Below are positions 44,720-53,635 of a DNA stretch of 64,000 nt, piece by piece (positions within the stretch are counted from its first letter, which is position 1; every line of letters begins with the position of its first letter). The notes beneath the pieces were generated by a model. The model searched no databases, was not told the DNA's origin, and saw nothing but the letters and a program-made list of their open reading frames with translations. Source of the stretch: Candidatus Thiomargarita nelsonii (lineage in GTDB: Bacteria > Pseudomonadota > Gammaproteobacteria > Beggiatoales > Beggiatoaceae); the NCBI GenBank assembly GCA_000785145.2, contig JSZA02000004.1:1-64000 (forward strand), written 5' to 3'. The position numbers were made by a program, and so were the translations under genes.

Positions 44720-44988
44720 GATTTGAAGCCCAGTTGACCAGGTTAAGTGTTCAATCACTCTGTTAGGGACGAATATTATAGGCACTCCGTGATGCTTCAG
44801 AGGAAAAAGTTTTTGCGCGCAAAAACATTTTCCTCTGAAACCAGTTGCGGACTCTGCGGCAAATCATTAAACAGGCATAAGGGTTTAAAGCCAGTGTGAT
44901 TTGTTTAGGTAGCTTGCTACTTATAAACCGTTCTATAACCTTACCGAGGTGAATTTAACCCGCGAAAGCGGAGAGAGGTAACTCATTT
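44720..44988 (+). ncRNA. HEARO/omega RNA of the IscB element, with an inserted palindrome
   Basis: The region directly upstream of iscB contains features I associate with omega (HEARO) RNA: CATAAGGGTTTAAAGCCAGT, the hairpin GGTAGCTTGCTAC, and CCGAGGTGAATTTAACCCGC just before the start codon. In this family the RNA is transcribed from 5' of iscB and guides the nuclease, with the guide at its 5' end. A 44-bp palindrome has inserted at 44796-44839, which must add a hairpin or disrupt folding. Exact 5' end not determined. Confidence 0.65.
44796..44839. repeat. TTCAGAGG...CCTCTGAA palindrome, copy 2
   Basis: TTCAGAGGAAAAAGTTTTTG, CGCG, CAAAAACATTTTCCTCTGAA: same ends and layout as copy 1 at 44377 but with a diverged stem. 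It lies inside the omega RNA. Confidence 0.88.
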
Positions 44989-46320
44989 ATGCAAAAAGTA
45001 TTTGTTTTAGATTGTGAGAAAAAACCATTGATGCCTTGCCATCCGGCAAGGGCACGGGAATTGCTAAACAAAGGCCGTGCGGCTGTTTACAAACACTACC
45101 CATTCACCATTATCATGAAAGATAGAGTTGGTGGCGATGTGCAACCCGTTGAATTAAAGTTTGACCCTGGCAGCAAAACCACAGGCATTGCTCTTGTTGG
45201 GCATTTTGAGCGTGGCTTGGAGATCGTTTTTGGTGCCAATTTAAACCATCGGGGACAGAAAATTAAAAAAGATTTGGAAAGCCGTCGAGCCAATAGGCGG
45301 GCCAGACGTCACCGCAAAACGCGCTACCGTCCAGCTCGGTTTAATAACCGATGTCGTCCAAAAGGCTGGTTACCACCGTCTTTAATGTCTCGTGTGTTTA
45401 ATGTCGAAACTTGGGCTAAACGCCTACAAAGGTTGATTCCCATTACCAACATTGCTGTTGAGACGGTCAGTTTTGACACGCAAAAGATGCAAAATCCTGA
45501 CGTCTCTGGTGTGGAATACCAACAAGGCGTATTGGCTGGTTACGAGGTGCGCGAAACGAAGTAACGGAGCTTGCGACGTTCATACTTGCTAGAAAAATGG
45601 GGGCGGCAATGTACCTACTGTGGTGCTAAAAACGTGCCTTTAGAGATTGAACATATTAAACCTAAAAGCAAAGGTGGTAGTAATCGCGTGTCTAATTTGA
45701 CGATTGCTTGTCGAAAATGCAACGAAAAGAAAGGCAACCGATCAATTGAAGATTTTTTAAAGCGTAAACCTTTTGTCCTTAAAAGGATAAAAGCGCAAAC
45801 AAAAAAATCCTTAAAGGATACAGCGGCTGTCAATGCCACACGCTATGCGATTGGTAATGCCTTAAAAACGTTTGATTTGCATGTTACCTGTTGGAGTGGT
45901 GGGCGAACAAAGTTTAACCGCACTCAACAGAAGTATCCAAAAGACCATTGGATTGATGCGGCGTGTGTGGGCGAAACGGGTGCGAATGTTTTTATTCCAA
46001 AAACTTTAAAACCATTAACCATTACAGCCGTTGGACATGGCTCACGACAGATGTGTCGGGTTGATCAATACGGATTTCCAAGAACAACTGCTAAAAAACA
46101 GAAAGTAGTCAAGGGGTTTCAAACCGGAGATATCGTCAAAGCCGTTGTTACTAAAGGCAAAAAAATAGGTACTTACATCGGACGAGTTGCTGTTAGAACG
46201 AGCGGTTTTTTCAATATTGAACGTTTCGTTACTTCGTTTCTACGAAAAATGGGACAACGCAGGGGATTAGTTGGAAATATTGCCAACGACTACAAAGCGT
46301 TGATGGTTACAGTTATTTGA
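44989..46320 (+). pseudogene. iscB: iscB (RuvC-HNH RNA-guided nuclease), interrupted by an in-frame stop
   Basis: IscB is split into two same-frame parts. The first (44989-45564) has the PLMP domain (KKPLMPCHPARARELLNKGRA), RuvC-I KFDPGSKTTGIAL, the Arg-rich bridge helix and RuvC-II IAVETVSFD. After YEVRE a 27-bp insert (about 45556-45582, GAAACGAAGTAACGG...) brings a TAA stop. The rest resumes [13 protein letters not shown], with the HNH nuclease (CTYCG...[13 protein letters not shown]...CRKCN) and Ruv[12 protein letters not shown]. The C-terminus from [12 protein letters not shown] on is aberrant and contains the same GAAACGAAGTAACG core in reverse orientation. As read, no complete nuclease is made unless the stop is suppressed. 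Confidence 0.85.
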
Positions 46321-46321
46321 C

Positions 46322-46390
46322 TTAAGGAGGATCGGCAATTCCTCCCTTTCGCTGCCGACTCAGGGGTTTCCTTGCCGATATTTTTATGAA
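46322..46390. mobile_element. probable right end of the IscB element
   Basis: GATCGGCAATTCCTCCCTTT, CGCTGCCGACTC, AGGGGTTTCCTTGCCGATA contains the imperfect inverted pair CGGCAA/TTGCCG and the CCTCCC...GGGGTTTCC pattern typical of right ends of IS605-like elements carrying iscB or tnpB. Found by eye. Confidence 0.5.
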
Positions 46391-46434
46391 GAAATGTGAA
46401 TGAAGTTTTACAGGTGTCACAGAGGTGTGAATCA

Positions 46435-46491
46435 TGTGGAAAGATAGCATTGTAGAAGAAATATATCGGAATGAATATGCCAAGAAATAAA
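46435..46491 (+). pseudogene. short remnant MWKDSIVEEIYRNEYAKK
   Basis: An 18-codon frame resembling the start of small antitoxin-like hypothetical proteins (MWKDPIVEEV...). It is cut by a stop codon followed by A-tract sequence, so it is regarded as a leftover of the locus before tssL. Confidence 0.4.
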
Positions 46492-46507
46492 AAAAAAATG
46501 GCAAGCA

Positions 46508-46540
46508 AAAAATCCTATTTCTTCAAGAAATAGGATTTTT
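46508..46540. terminator. AATCCTATTTC palindrome upstream of tssL
   Basis: AAAAATCCTATTTCTTCAAG followed by AAATAGGATTTTT. Same family as at 22786, 29680 and 54553. It would isolate tssL from transcription through the iscB region. Confidence 0.65.
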
Positions 46541-46580
46541 AGGTTTTTTTAATTTACAATAAAAGAGGCTACATACATTT

Positions 46581-47879
46581 ATGCCTAACGATGATCGAAC
46601 AGTCATTAGACCTAGACGACCCATGCCTGGGGGAATAAGAGATCACACGCCGCCGCGTCACACGCCACCGCGTCACACGCCACCGCGTCACACGCCGCCG
46701 CGTCATACGCCGACAGAGCCGCCGATATCCTCTATCCCCCGATTGGATCCCAAGGGACTCAATCCCTTAGTCGAATCTGCGGAGACACTCTTATCATTGG
46801 GCTCTCAGCTCAGCACCCAAATGCATGATCCTGGGGTGGCTGCATTACGCGAGACTGTCGGTGCCGAGATTAAGTCTTTTACCAGTACCGCCAAAAATCG
46901 GCGCATTGATACAAATATTGTGGACAAAGCCAGCTACGCTTTATGTAGTTTCCTTGATGAAGCGGTCATGGAAACCCCGTGGGGGGGAGAAAGTTTTTGG
47001 ACCGAAAAAAACTTACTCGTTGAATTTCATGGTGATGCCTGGGGCGGTGAAAGATTTTTTGAAATCCTGCAAGAAGCCCGCGATGATCCGTCGCGCTATA
47101 TAGATCTACTAGAACTGATGTATCTTTGTTTAGCCTTTGGATTTGAAGGAACTTATAAATTGGTTAATCAACATGAAGTTGAGCGAATTCGTAAAGATTT
47201 ATATGAACAAATCCGCAGACACCGTGGGGAAATAGAGCCGGCATTATCACCCCATTGGCAAGGGCACGAAAAACGGGGTGGCTTGACACGCCATATTCCG
47301 TTATGGCTCGTTGGAGTCGTGATGTTTGCCTTATTGGTCATCGCCTACTTTAGTTTTAAAAACAACATCACGGAGATCAGCTTTCCGGTTTATGTTCAGT
47401 TGGAAAATATTCAGCCAAAGCTGATGATGGTGAATTTACCTCAAGTCTCTATCGGTCATAAACCACCACCGCCACCACCGGAGCCAAAACCTTTTGATGG
47501 TGAATACAAGAGCTATATACTCAAGTTTGTGACCAGAGGCGATCGGCTCACTGACGCACATAAAGCGGTTTTGCAGAGATTTATTGATCGTGTGAACGCC
47601 AATAGCGATTACCACAATATTGGTGTAGATATTTTGGGTCGTGCCTCACCCATACCGGCAGGTGCAGAGGATTATAACCAGGGATTATCCGAAAGACGTG
47701 CCAAAAGTGTGCGTCGATACCTGAAAGATAGAGAAGAGCATAAATTACCGACGGTCAAAATCCTTTTGGTGAAAGGACTCGGTGCTTATAGAAATCCTTT
47801 GCAGCCGAAAAAGGGTGAAACCTTCAATGAAATTAACCAATCTGTACAAGTTTTGGTTGTTCGCCAAGAAAAGGATTAA
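46581..47879 (+). CDS. tssL: T6SS membrane protein TssL (DotU) with OmpA-like domain
   Basis: This 432-residue protein has a Pro-rich N-terminus with four HTPPR repeats (46644-46703, four 15-bp units). The cytoplasmic DotU domain follows (LVESAETLLSLGSQL...YALCSFLDEAVMETPWGG...ELMYLCLAFGFEGTYKL), then a single membrane segment (IPLWLVGVVMFALLVIAYFSF), a PPPPPP linker and a C-terminal OmpA-like peptidoglycan-binding domain (ILGRASPIPAGAEDYNQGLSERRAKSVRRYL). It forms the inner-membrane complex with TssM, whose gene begins three bases later. The terminal OmpA domain marks it as an extended TssL. Confidence 0.95.
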   Translation: MPNDDRTVIRPRRPMPGGIRDHTPPRHTPPRHTPPRHTPPRHTPTEPPISSIPRLDPKGLNPLVESAETLLSLGSQLSTQMHDPGVAALRETVGAEIKSFTSTAKNRRIDTNIVDKASYALCSFLDEAVMETPWGGESFWTEKNLLVEFHGDAWGGERFFEILQEARDDPSRYIDLLELMYLCLAFGFEGTYKLVNQHEVERIRKDLYEQIRRHRGEIEPALSPHWQGHEKRGGLTRHIPLWLVGVVMFALLVIAYFSFKNNITEISFPVYVQLENIQPKLMMVNLPQVSIGHKPPPPPPEPKPFDGEYKSYILKFVTRGDRLTDAHKAVLQRFIDRVNANSDYHNIGVDILGRASPIPAGAEDYNQGLSERRAKSVRRYLKDREEHKLPTVKILLVKGLGAYRNPLQPKKGETFNEINQSVQVLVVRQEKD

Positions 47880-47882
47880 AAC

Positions 47883-50800
47883 ATGTTAAATTTATTCAAG
47901 AAAAAATGGGTTATTTTTTCGAGCATTGGTGTACTCGCCCTATCCTTGATCATTTGGTTTGCAGGACCATACCTGATTGTCGCATTGGGCGATTCTTTGA
48001 ATCGTTGGTTGACGATTCTCCCATTATGGATTATCTGGTTGGCCATCATTCTATGGTTATACTTTCGGGAGCGCAAAAATAGTCAAGCGATGGTTGAAAG
48101 CATCGCCTCCCCTGCTGATGAAGAAATTGCCTCTCTCAAAATCCGCTTTGAAGATGCTTTACAAGCACTTCGCCAAGCGGGGGGCAAAAAACGCTATGGT
48201 AATCAATATCTCTATGAATTGCCTTGGTATATTATCATTGGCCCCCCCGGCTCTGGCAAAACAACGATTTTGAAAAATTCAGAATTGAATTTTCCTTTAA
48301 GCGATGATTTTGGTCCGGAGGCGATTCGTGGTGTGGGGGGGACGCGGGATTGTGATTGGTTCTTTACCGATGATGCGATCTTGCTCGATACCGCAGGACG
48401 CTATACAACTCAAGATAGCGACGAGTCGGTAGATAAAAAGACTTGGCAAGGTTTCTTAGGATTGTTGAAAAAATACCGCAAGCGCAGACCCGTCAATGGC
48501 ATTTTGATTGTCTTGAGTCTCACCGATTTAATGGATCCCAGCGAATCGAAAAGCCATGTACGTGCCATTAGAACACGCCTAAAAGAATTAGATCAAATTC
48601 TTAAGATTCGCTTTCCGATTTACGTGCTTTTTACCAAGTGCGATCTCATGGCTGGCTTTATGGAATTTTTTGAACGCCTCACGCCAAGCGAGCGGGGACA
48701 AGTCTGGGGTATGACTTTTCAGACAGAAGAAAAAGGCGTGGTTAAACGGTTTGCAGAGGAATTCGATCTGTTGATGAGTCAGTTGAATACACAACACTTA
48801 GAGCGTGTGTCTGAAGAAAGGAATATCCACCGACGGGTATTGGTTTACAACTTTCCGCAACAAATCATCTCCCTCAAAGAGGCGCTCAATGAATTTTTGG
48901 ATGGACTCTTTCGCCCCAATCGTTTTCAACCCAATCCATTTTTGCGCGGCGTTTATTTTAGCTCCGGCACTCAAAAAGGTTCACCCATTGACCGTATTAT
49001 GGGGGCTTCGGCGAGAACATTTGGCCTAGAAGAACAGGTTATGGCAGAACCGAATAGTCGCAGGGGGTGTAGCTATTTTGTGAATCGCTTGTTCAAAAAA
49101 GTGATTTTCCCCGAATCGGACATTGTCGGATTAGATTTGCGCTTTGAAAAACAACGGCTCTGGTTGCAACGTGCCACCATTGCGGGTGCGGTGGCTATCA
49201 CGCTATTTTCTACTTATGCTTGGTGGCATAGTTATGATCAGAATCAAACATTACTAGATGAAATGGATGAATATGTCAAAACCTATTGCATTGAAAGAAA
49301 TGAGAGTTGCATAGGCAAGACTGAAAAACTAGAAAAAGCCGATTTCAAAGGGATATTGCCCGCCCTCGATAGTTTGCAAAAAGCGGCTCAAATTTATCCG
49401 ACACTGGTCCGTGAGAATGAAGATAGTGTCCCCGTCTCAATGCGATTGGGTTTATACCAAGGTTATCGGCTCAGCCCTTCAGCACACGAGGCTTATTATC
49501 GGGTATTGAATAAGGTTTTCCTCCGGCATATTGCCGTGTACCTCTATAATCAAATCGCTGAACAATTAAAAGCGGGGGTGACGGATGACAGCGAGGGGTT
49601 TTTATATCAAAACCTCAAAGTCTATTTGATGCTGAGAGAAGAATATGTTAAAAAGCTCGATCCAGACCTTTTACAGGTGTGGATGACTGATGAGTGGGCA
49701 AACGATTTCGATATTTCTTCTGATGATCAAGAACGTTTACAAGCGCATTTGAAGGCACTTTTACAAAGTGACATTTTCCCCGTTAAACAAACGGAATTAC
49801 CTGAAGATAGGGCGTTAGTTGACAATAGCCGAAAAATTTTATTAAGTAAAGAGCGTTCTTTACAGTTATTTTGGCAAGTCAAAGAAGCGGCAGATGGCGC
49901 CAAATTACCCCCTTTTCGTGTCCGTTCTGAATTGGGTGAACCGGTGACCAGAGTATTTGCCAGCCAGCGGGGTGGCGATATTCTTGCATTAGAAATACCG
50001 GGTTTGTTCACCTATTCAGGATACTGTGGTTTTTTTAAGAATGAAGTCAAACGTGTCGTTAAAGACAGTCTTGATGAGAACTGGGTATTGGGCTTGAAAG
50101 AGCAAGGGGTCATGAATAAACCCCAATCGAAGAAACTGACACGAGATATTCAAGAACTTTATTTCGATGAATATATCAAACGGTGGAAAGAATTAGTGTA
50201 TCTTTTCAAAATCATTCCACTGTCGGATATTGATACGACAGTGCGTATGTTGGATACCGCCTCTATACCGACTTCTCCCATGCGTCGTTTACTTCAAAAA
50301 GTCGGACAAAATACCATGTTGCTTTGTCAATCAAAAGCCGACTCCGTAGTCGCTGAGGCGGGCGGCGTCGATTCAGCACTGATGGCGGCGCAAGCATTAG
50401 GCAGTGGCACAGCGGCGAGTATATTGAATCGTAAACGAAGGCTGGAAGCGGCCAGAAAAAAAGGCAAAAAAGAAAAAGATCCGGCATTAATGGTTGCAGA
50501 GGTCTTTGAGCCTTTGTTTCAATTGGTCCAAGGAGAAACGAATAATAAGGAAAAATTTTATCCTATTTTACAAAAAATGGGCGAAGTGCGTGATTTGTTA
50601 AATAAACCGCAGGCGGATATGAGTTGGACAAAACGCAATGATGCGATTGGCGATTTGGAACGTACTGCCGATCAAATGACACTTCATCAGCCTGTCAAAG
50701 ATTGGATAGATTATATTATTAATCGGAGTAAATTATTGGTTAATGATGTGGTCGATGATAGAGAGACGACGGCGGCACGCGAAAATGAACGTGAAGAGGC

Positions 50801-51533
50801 AGAAGCCGCTGCGATAGCGGCCACTGATAAGGCAGAGGCTGAGGAAAAAGCGCGTCAAGATAAGATTGACGAGATGAATGCACAATGGCGCTCTAAAGTG
50901 TTGGCGGAGTACAATAAATTGCGGGATTTTTATCCCTTGTCTGAGGATGGCAAAGATATGCCATTGTCAAACTTTGCTAATTTTTTTGGTCCTGGGGGTA
51001 CCTTAGATCAGTTTTTTGATGAACACCTGGCGACTTATATCAATAAGGCGAACTGGCGATTTAGCGATAATCCTTTAGGATTGTCTAGGGACCTTTTAAA
51101 ATCATTTAGAGAGGCTGAAGCTATCCAAGATGGCTTTTTCCCGTCCGGTTCAGAAGTTTCAGTGAGTTTTTACCTCAGAGCTGAAGATTTGGGGGGGACT
51201 GATGTTCAACAATTTAGTTTGTTGTTAGGTGATCAAAAATTTGAATATGCTTTTGGTCCGACACGCGAAAGTAAGTTGGAATGGCCTGCCAACGGTACCA
51301 AAATACAATTTATGACCACTGGTGGCGCACGAGTGGCTTTGCAGCAGTACGGTGAATGGGCTTGGTTCAGGATATTGGATGATGAGGTGATGCCCACTGG
51401 GAATAAACTCGTTTTTACGACTGGAGATGCTATCATGGAGTGTAAAATGCGTGTTGATAGTATTGTTAATCCATTTTACCTGGTTCATTCTAATGTATTG
51501 TCTTCGTTTGATTTACCACAACGATTAAATTAA
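47883..51533 (+). CDS. tssM: T6SS membrane protein TssM (IcmF)
   Basis: This 1216-residue protein has two N-terminal membrane segments (about residues 8-30 and 40-58), a cytoplasmic NTPase-like domain with an intact Walker A GPPGSGKTT (about 121-129) and DTAGRY. A third membrane segment is near residue 430-450 (ATIAGAVAITLFSTYAWW), followed by the large periplasmic domain that contacts TssJ. An Ala/Glu-rich segment (EREEAEAAAIAATDKAEAEEKARQ) lies near residue 970. Complete. The next gene, tagF, was originally close: its spacing is enlarged by an inserted palindrome. Confidence 0.96.
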   Translation: MLNLFKKKWVIFSSIGVLALSLIIWFAGPYLIVALGDSLNRWLTILPLWIIWLAIILWLYFRERKNSQAMVESIASPADEEIASLKIRFEDALQALRQAGGKKRYGNQYLYELPWYIIIGPPGSGKTTILKNSELNFPLSDDFGPEAIRGVGGTRDCDWFFTDDAILLDTAGRYTTQDSDESVDKKTWQGFLGLLKKYRKRRPVNGILIVLSLTDLMDPSESKSHVRAIRTRLKELDQILKIRFPIYVLFTKCDLMAGFMEFFERLTPSERGQVWGMTFQTEEKGVVKRFAEEFDLLMSQLNTQHLERVSEERNIHRRVLVYNFPQQIISLKEALNEFLDGLFRPNRFQPNPFLRGVYFSSGTQKGSPIDRIMGASARTFGLEEQVMAEPNSRRGCSYFVNRLFKKVIFPESDIVGLDLRFEKQRLWLQRATIAGAVAITLFSTYAWWHSYDQNQTLLDEMDEYVKTYCIERNESCIGKTEKLEKADFKGILPALDSLQKAAQIYPTLVRENEDSVPVSMRLGLYQGYRLSPSAHEAYYRVLNKVFLRHIAVYLYNQIAEQLKAGVTDDSEGFLYQNLKVYLMLREEYVKKLDPDLLQVWMTDEWANDFDISSDDQERLQAHLKALLQSDIFPVKQTELPEDRALVDNSRKILLSKERSLQLFWQVKEAADGAKLPPFRVRSELGEPVTRVFASQRGGDILALEIPGLFTYSGYCGFFKNEVKRVVKDSLDENWVLGLKEQGVMNKPQSKKLTRDIQELYFDEYIKRWKELVYLFKIIPLSDIDTTVRMLDTASIPTSPMRRLLQKVGQNTMLLCQSKADSVVAEAGGVDSALMAAQALGSGTAASILNRKRRLEAARKKGKKEKDPALMVAEVFEPLFQLVQGETNNKEKFYPILQKMGEVRDLLNKPQADMSWTKRNDAIGDLERTADQMTLHQPVKDWIDYIINRSKLLVNDVVDDRETTAARENEREEAEAAAIAATDKAEAEEKARQDKIDEMNAQWRSKVLAEYNKLRDFYPLSEDGKDMPLSNFANFFGPGGTLDQFFDEHLATYINKANWRFSDNPLGLSRDLLKSFREAEAIQDGFFPSGSEVSVSFYLRAEDLGGTDVQQFSLLLGDQKFEYAFGPTRESKLEWPANGTKIQFMTTGGARVALQQYGEWAWFRILDDEVMPTGNKLVFTTGDAIMECKMRVDSIVNPFYLVHSNVLSSFDLPQRLN

Positions 51534-51738
51534 ATAAATTCTGATTATAACGCTTTTGGGGGACAAAATAATTTATCAAGCAAGATCAGTTGTTTCGGGA
51601 ATGGAGCGGAGCGGATTTCCCGAAACCCAGTTGAGTCGAGAGTTTAGCTACGCTGACTTCGTATCGGGAAATCCGCTCCGCTCCATTCCCGAAACAACGA
51701 AACCAAAAGAGTTATAATCAGAAGAAATTAAATAAATT
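51527..51738. repeat. palindrome element flanked by a 14-bp duplication
   Basis: AAATTAAATAAATT occurs at 51527-51540 and 51725-51738, across the tssM end and the tagF upstream. Between them an element with inverted ends TCTGATTATAACGCTTTTGG (51541 on) and CCAAAAGAGTTATAATCAGA encloses a large palindrome of the TTTCGGG family. Without it tssM and tagF would be about 25 bp apart. Confidence 0.85.
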
Positions 51739-51752
51739 TGATAAGAGAAAAC

Positions 51753-52427
51753 ATGTTAGGTTTCTATGGAAAATTGCCCTGTCGGGGTGACTTTGTGACG
51801 AGAGAGCTACCCAAAGATTTCGTGCTGCCGTGGGATAGGTGGTTGCAAGACAGTCTCGCGAGTAGTCAGGAACAATTGGGCGAAAGCTGGGTGGATACTT
51901 ATTTGTTCAGTCCGATTTGGCATTTTATGCTCTCTGCTAATCTCTGTGGCAGCTCGTCTTGGATGGGTTTGATAATGCCCAGTGTGGATAAAGTCGGACG
52001 CTATTTTCCTTTAACGCTGGCGGTCAAATTACCGTCTCAAATAGCGGAAAGTAGCCTAGCCGATAAGGCGATTGCTAATTGGTTTGCCCAAGCGGATAAA
52101 TTAGCCCTTTCTACACTGGAGGAATCGTTTGAACTGGCGCAATTTGAGCAAAAAATTGCACAATTAGAGTTGCCACCCATGAGCAATGCAAAAGCTCACC
52201 AGACGGCTTGGTACGTCCCTGTTCTCCATGAGGATGATTTTGCGGCACACTGTAAAAGTGTGGCAGAAAGTGGGTGCAGGAAGAATTATAGTCTTTGGTG
52301 GACGAGTGAAAGTGAAGGTTTTCAGAGGGCTTTTATTTTTTGTGAAGGTTTACCACCTCATAGCGGTTTTAGCGCATTTTTAGATGGGGAATGGCAACAA
52401 TGGGGATGGCAATTAAAAAATGTTTAG
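51753..52427 (+). CDS. tagF: T6SS-associated protein TagF
   Basis: From ATG 51753 the product is 224 residues beginning MLGFYGKLPCRGDFVTRELP, the hallmark of TagF, then SWMGLIMPSVDKVGRYFPLTLA. In Pseudomonas, TagF is a post-translational repressor of T6SS that acts with the PpkA/TagH threonine phosphorylation pathway. It overlaps pppA by 8 bp. Confidence 0.92.
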   Translation: MLGFYGKLPCRGDFVTRELPKDFVLPWDRWLQDSLASSQEQLGESWVDTYLFSPIWHFMLSANLCGSSSWMGLIMPSVDKVGRYFPLTLAVKLPSQIAESSLADKAIANWFAQADKLALSTLEESFELAQFEQKIAQLELPPMSNAKAHQTAWYVPVLHEDDFAAHCKSVAESGCRKNYSLWWTSESEGFQRAFIFCEGLPPHSGFSAFLDGEWQQWGWQLKNV

Positions 52428-53151
52428 TTGGACTTCAGCAGCATTAACTGACGTTGGTAAGCGGCGTAAGATTAATGAAGACGCTTATTTGGAACTAGTT
52501 GATACAGGGCTTTGGGTGGTCGCTGATGGCATGGGGGGATATGAAGCGGGGGATGTTGCAAGCCAAGCTATCATTAATGGGTTGAAAACAACCCATCCCC
52601 CGAACAAGATGAGTGTTTTTGTCGAAGAGGTTGAAAATCGTTTATTGAACGTCAATACTCAATTATATGAATTGGCGACAGAACGTCGCTGTACCATAGG
52701 TAGCACGGTTGTTGGGTTATTGGCGCAGCAGTCTCATGGTGTCATACTGTGGGCGGGCGATAGTCGCGCCTACCGTTATCGTGCTGGTCAACTTGAGCGC
52801 ATATCGCAAGATCATAGTCAGGTAGAAGAACTGATTGAACAAGGTTTGCTATTACCCGAAGAGGCGGAAACTCATCCTGATGCTAATGTGATCACCCGTG
52901 CCGTTGGGGCTCAAGAGCACTTGTTTTTAGATTATGAGATTTATCCGGTTGAACATAAAGATATTTTTTTGCTCTGTAGCGATGGATTATACAAGGAAAT
53001 CACGGAGTCGGAGATTGCTGAGGTTTTATCCAAAAGGCTGTTCAATTGTCATAGAGCCGCTCAACAATTAATTGATCTGGCTCTGACTCGTAAATGCAAG
53101 GATAATGTCACAGTCATTGTTATTCAAGCGCGATATAAGAGGGGTGATTGA
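52420..53151 (+). CDS. pppA: PP2C-type protein phosphatase PppA
   Basis: This 243-residue metal-dependent Ser/Thr phosphatase has the PP2C motifs GKRRKINEDA, DGMGGYEAGDVAS, GDSRAYRYRAG and CSDGLYKEI, plus the final DNVTVIVIQ. It reverses PpkA phosphorylation of the T6SS regulator. It overlaps tagF at the start and is adjacent to a small membrane protein. It retains the metal-coordinating aspartates. Confidence 0.95.
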   Translation: MFSWTSAALTDVGKRRKINEDAYLELVDTGLWVVADGMGGYEAGDVASQAIINGLKTTHPPNKMSVFVEEVENRLLNVNTQLYELATERRCTIGSTVVGLLAQQSHGVILWAGDSRAYRYRAGQLERISQDHSQVEELIEQGLLLPEEAETHPDANVITRAVGAQEHLFLDYEIYPVEHKDIFLLCSDGLYKEITESEIAEVLSKRLFNCHRAAQQLIDLALTRKCKDNVTVIVIQARYKRGD

Positions 53152-53152
53152 T

Positions 53153-53518
53153 ATGGCGGATAACAGTTTAAGGGGCTTAGCAAAGGCTTATTTTAATGGA
53201 GATTCTGAATGGGATACTTATCTTCAGCAACGTAGTCAATTGATAGATAAGATAACTAAAGCACCTATTGTTGACAAGCAGTCGTCAACGCCAATTGTAA
53301 AGTATGCGATTGTGGCAGGGATGATATTATTATTTTTTGTGTGGGGGGCATTGGGCGTTTTTTGGGTATTGAAAGAACCAAAAGCCCCTTTAGATTCAGA
53401 ACATCAAGCGGCACAGACCAACCCTATCGCACAAACTGACCCCCCACCACCTTCTGAACCCGCTCAACAAGAAGAGGGTGGCAATTTTGATGAATCGCAA
53501 GCGGCAAACCTGGAGTAG
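53153..53518 (+). CDS. small single-pass membrane protein of the T6SS cluster
   Basis: This 121-residue protein starts at ATG 53153 after GAGGGG. The N-terminal cytoplasmic part contains GLAKAYFNGDSEWDTYLQQRSQLID, followed by one membrane segment (YAIVAGMILLFFVWGALGVFWVL), then a Pro/Glu-rich tail. The stop is TAG; in frame beyond it the sequence PEPQFVETKTPVFLEHTQEALV continues to another stop (53584), suggesting a slightly truncated C-terminus. I do not recognise the family; its position behind pppA suggests a T6SS role. Confidence 0.7.
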   Translation: MADNSLRGLAKAYFNGDSEWDTYLQQRSQLIDKITKAPIVDKQSSTPIVKYAIVAGMILLFFVWGALGVFWVLKEPKAPLDSEHQAAQTNPIAQTDPPPPSEPAQQEEGGNFDESQAANLE

Positions 53519-53587
53519 CCTGAACCTCAATTCGTTGAAACAAAGACACCGGTTTTCTTAGAACATACGCAGGAGGCTTTAGTTTAA

Positions 53588-53613
53588 AGGAGTCCAAGAT
53601 TTATCTTGGACTT
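53588..53613. repeat. AGTCCAAGAT hairpin repeat
   Basis: AGGAGTCCAAGATTTATCTT followed by GGACTT. One unit of the dispersed family. Confidence 0.75.
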
Positions 53614-53635
53614 CTAACAACCTTAACGACAGGGT

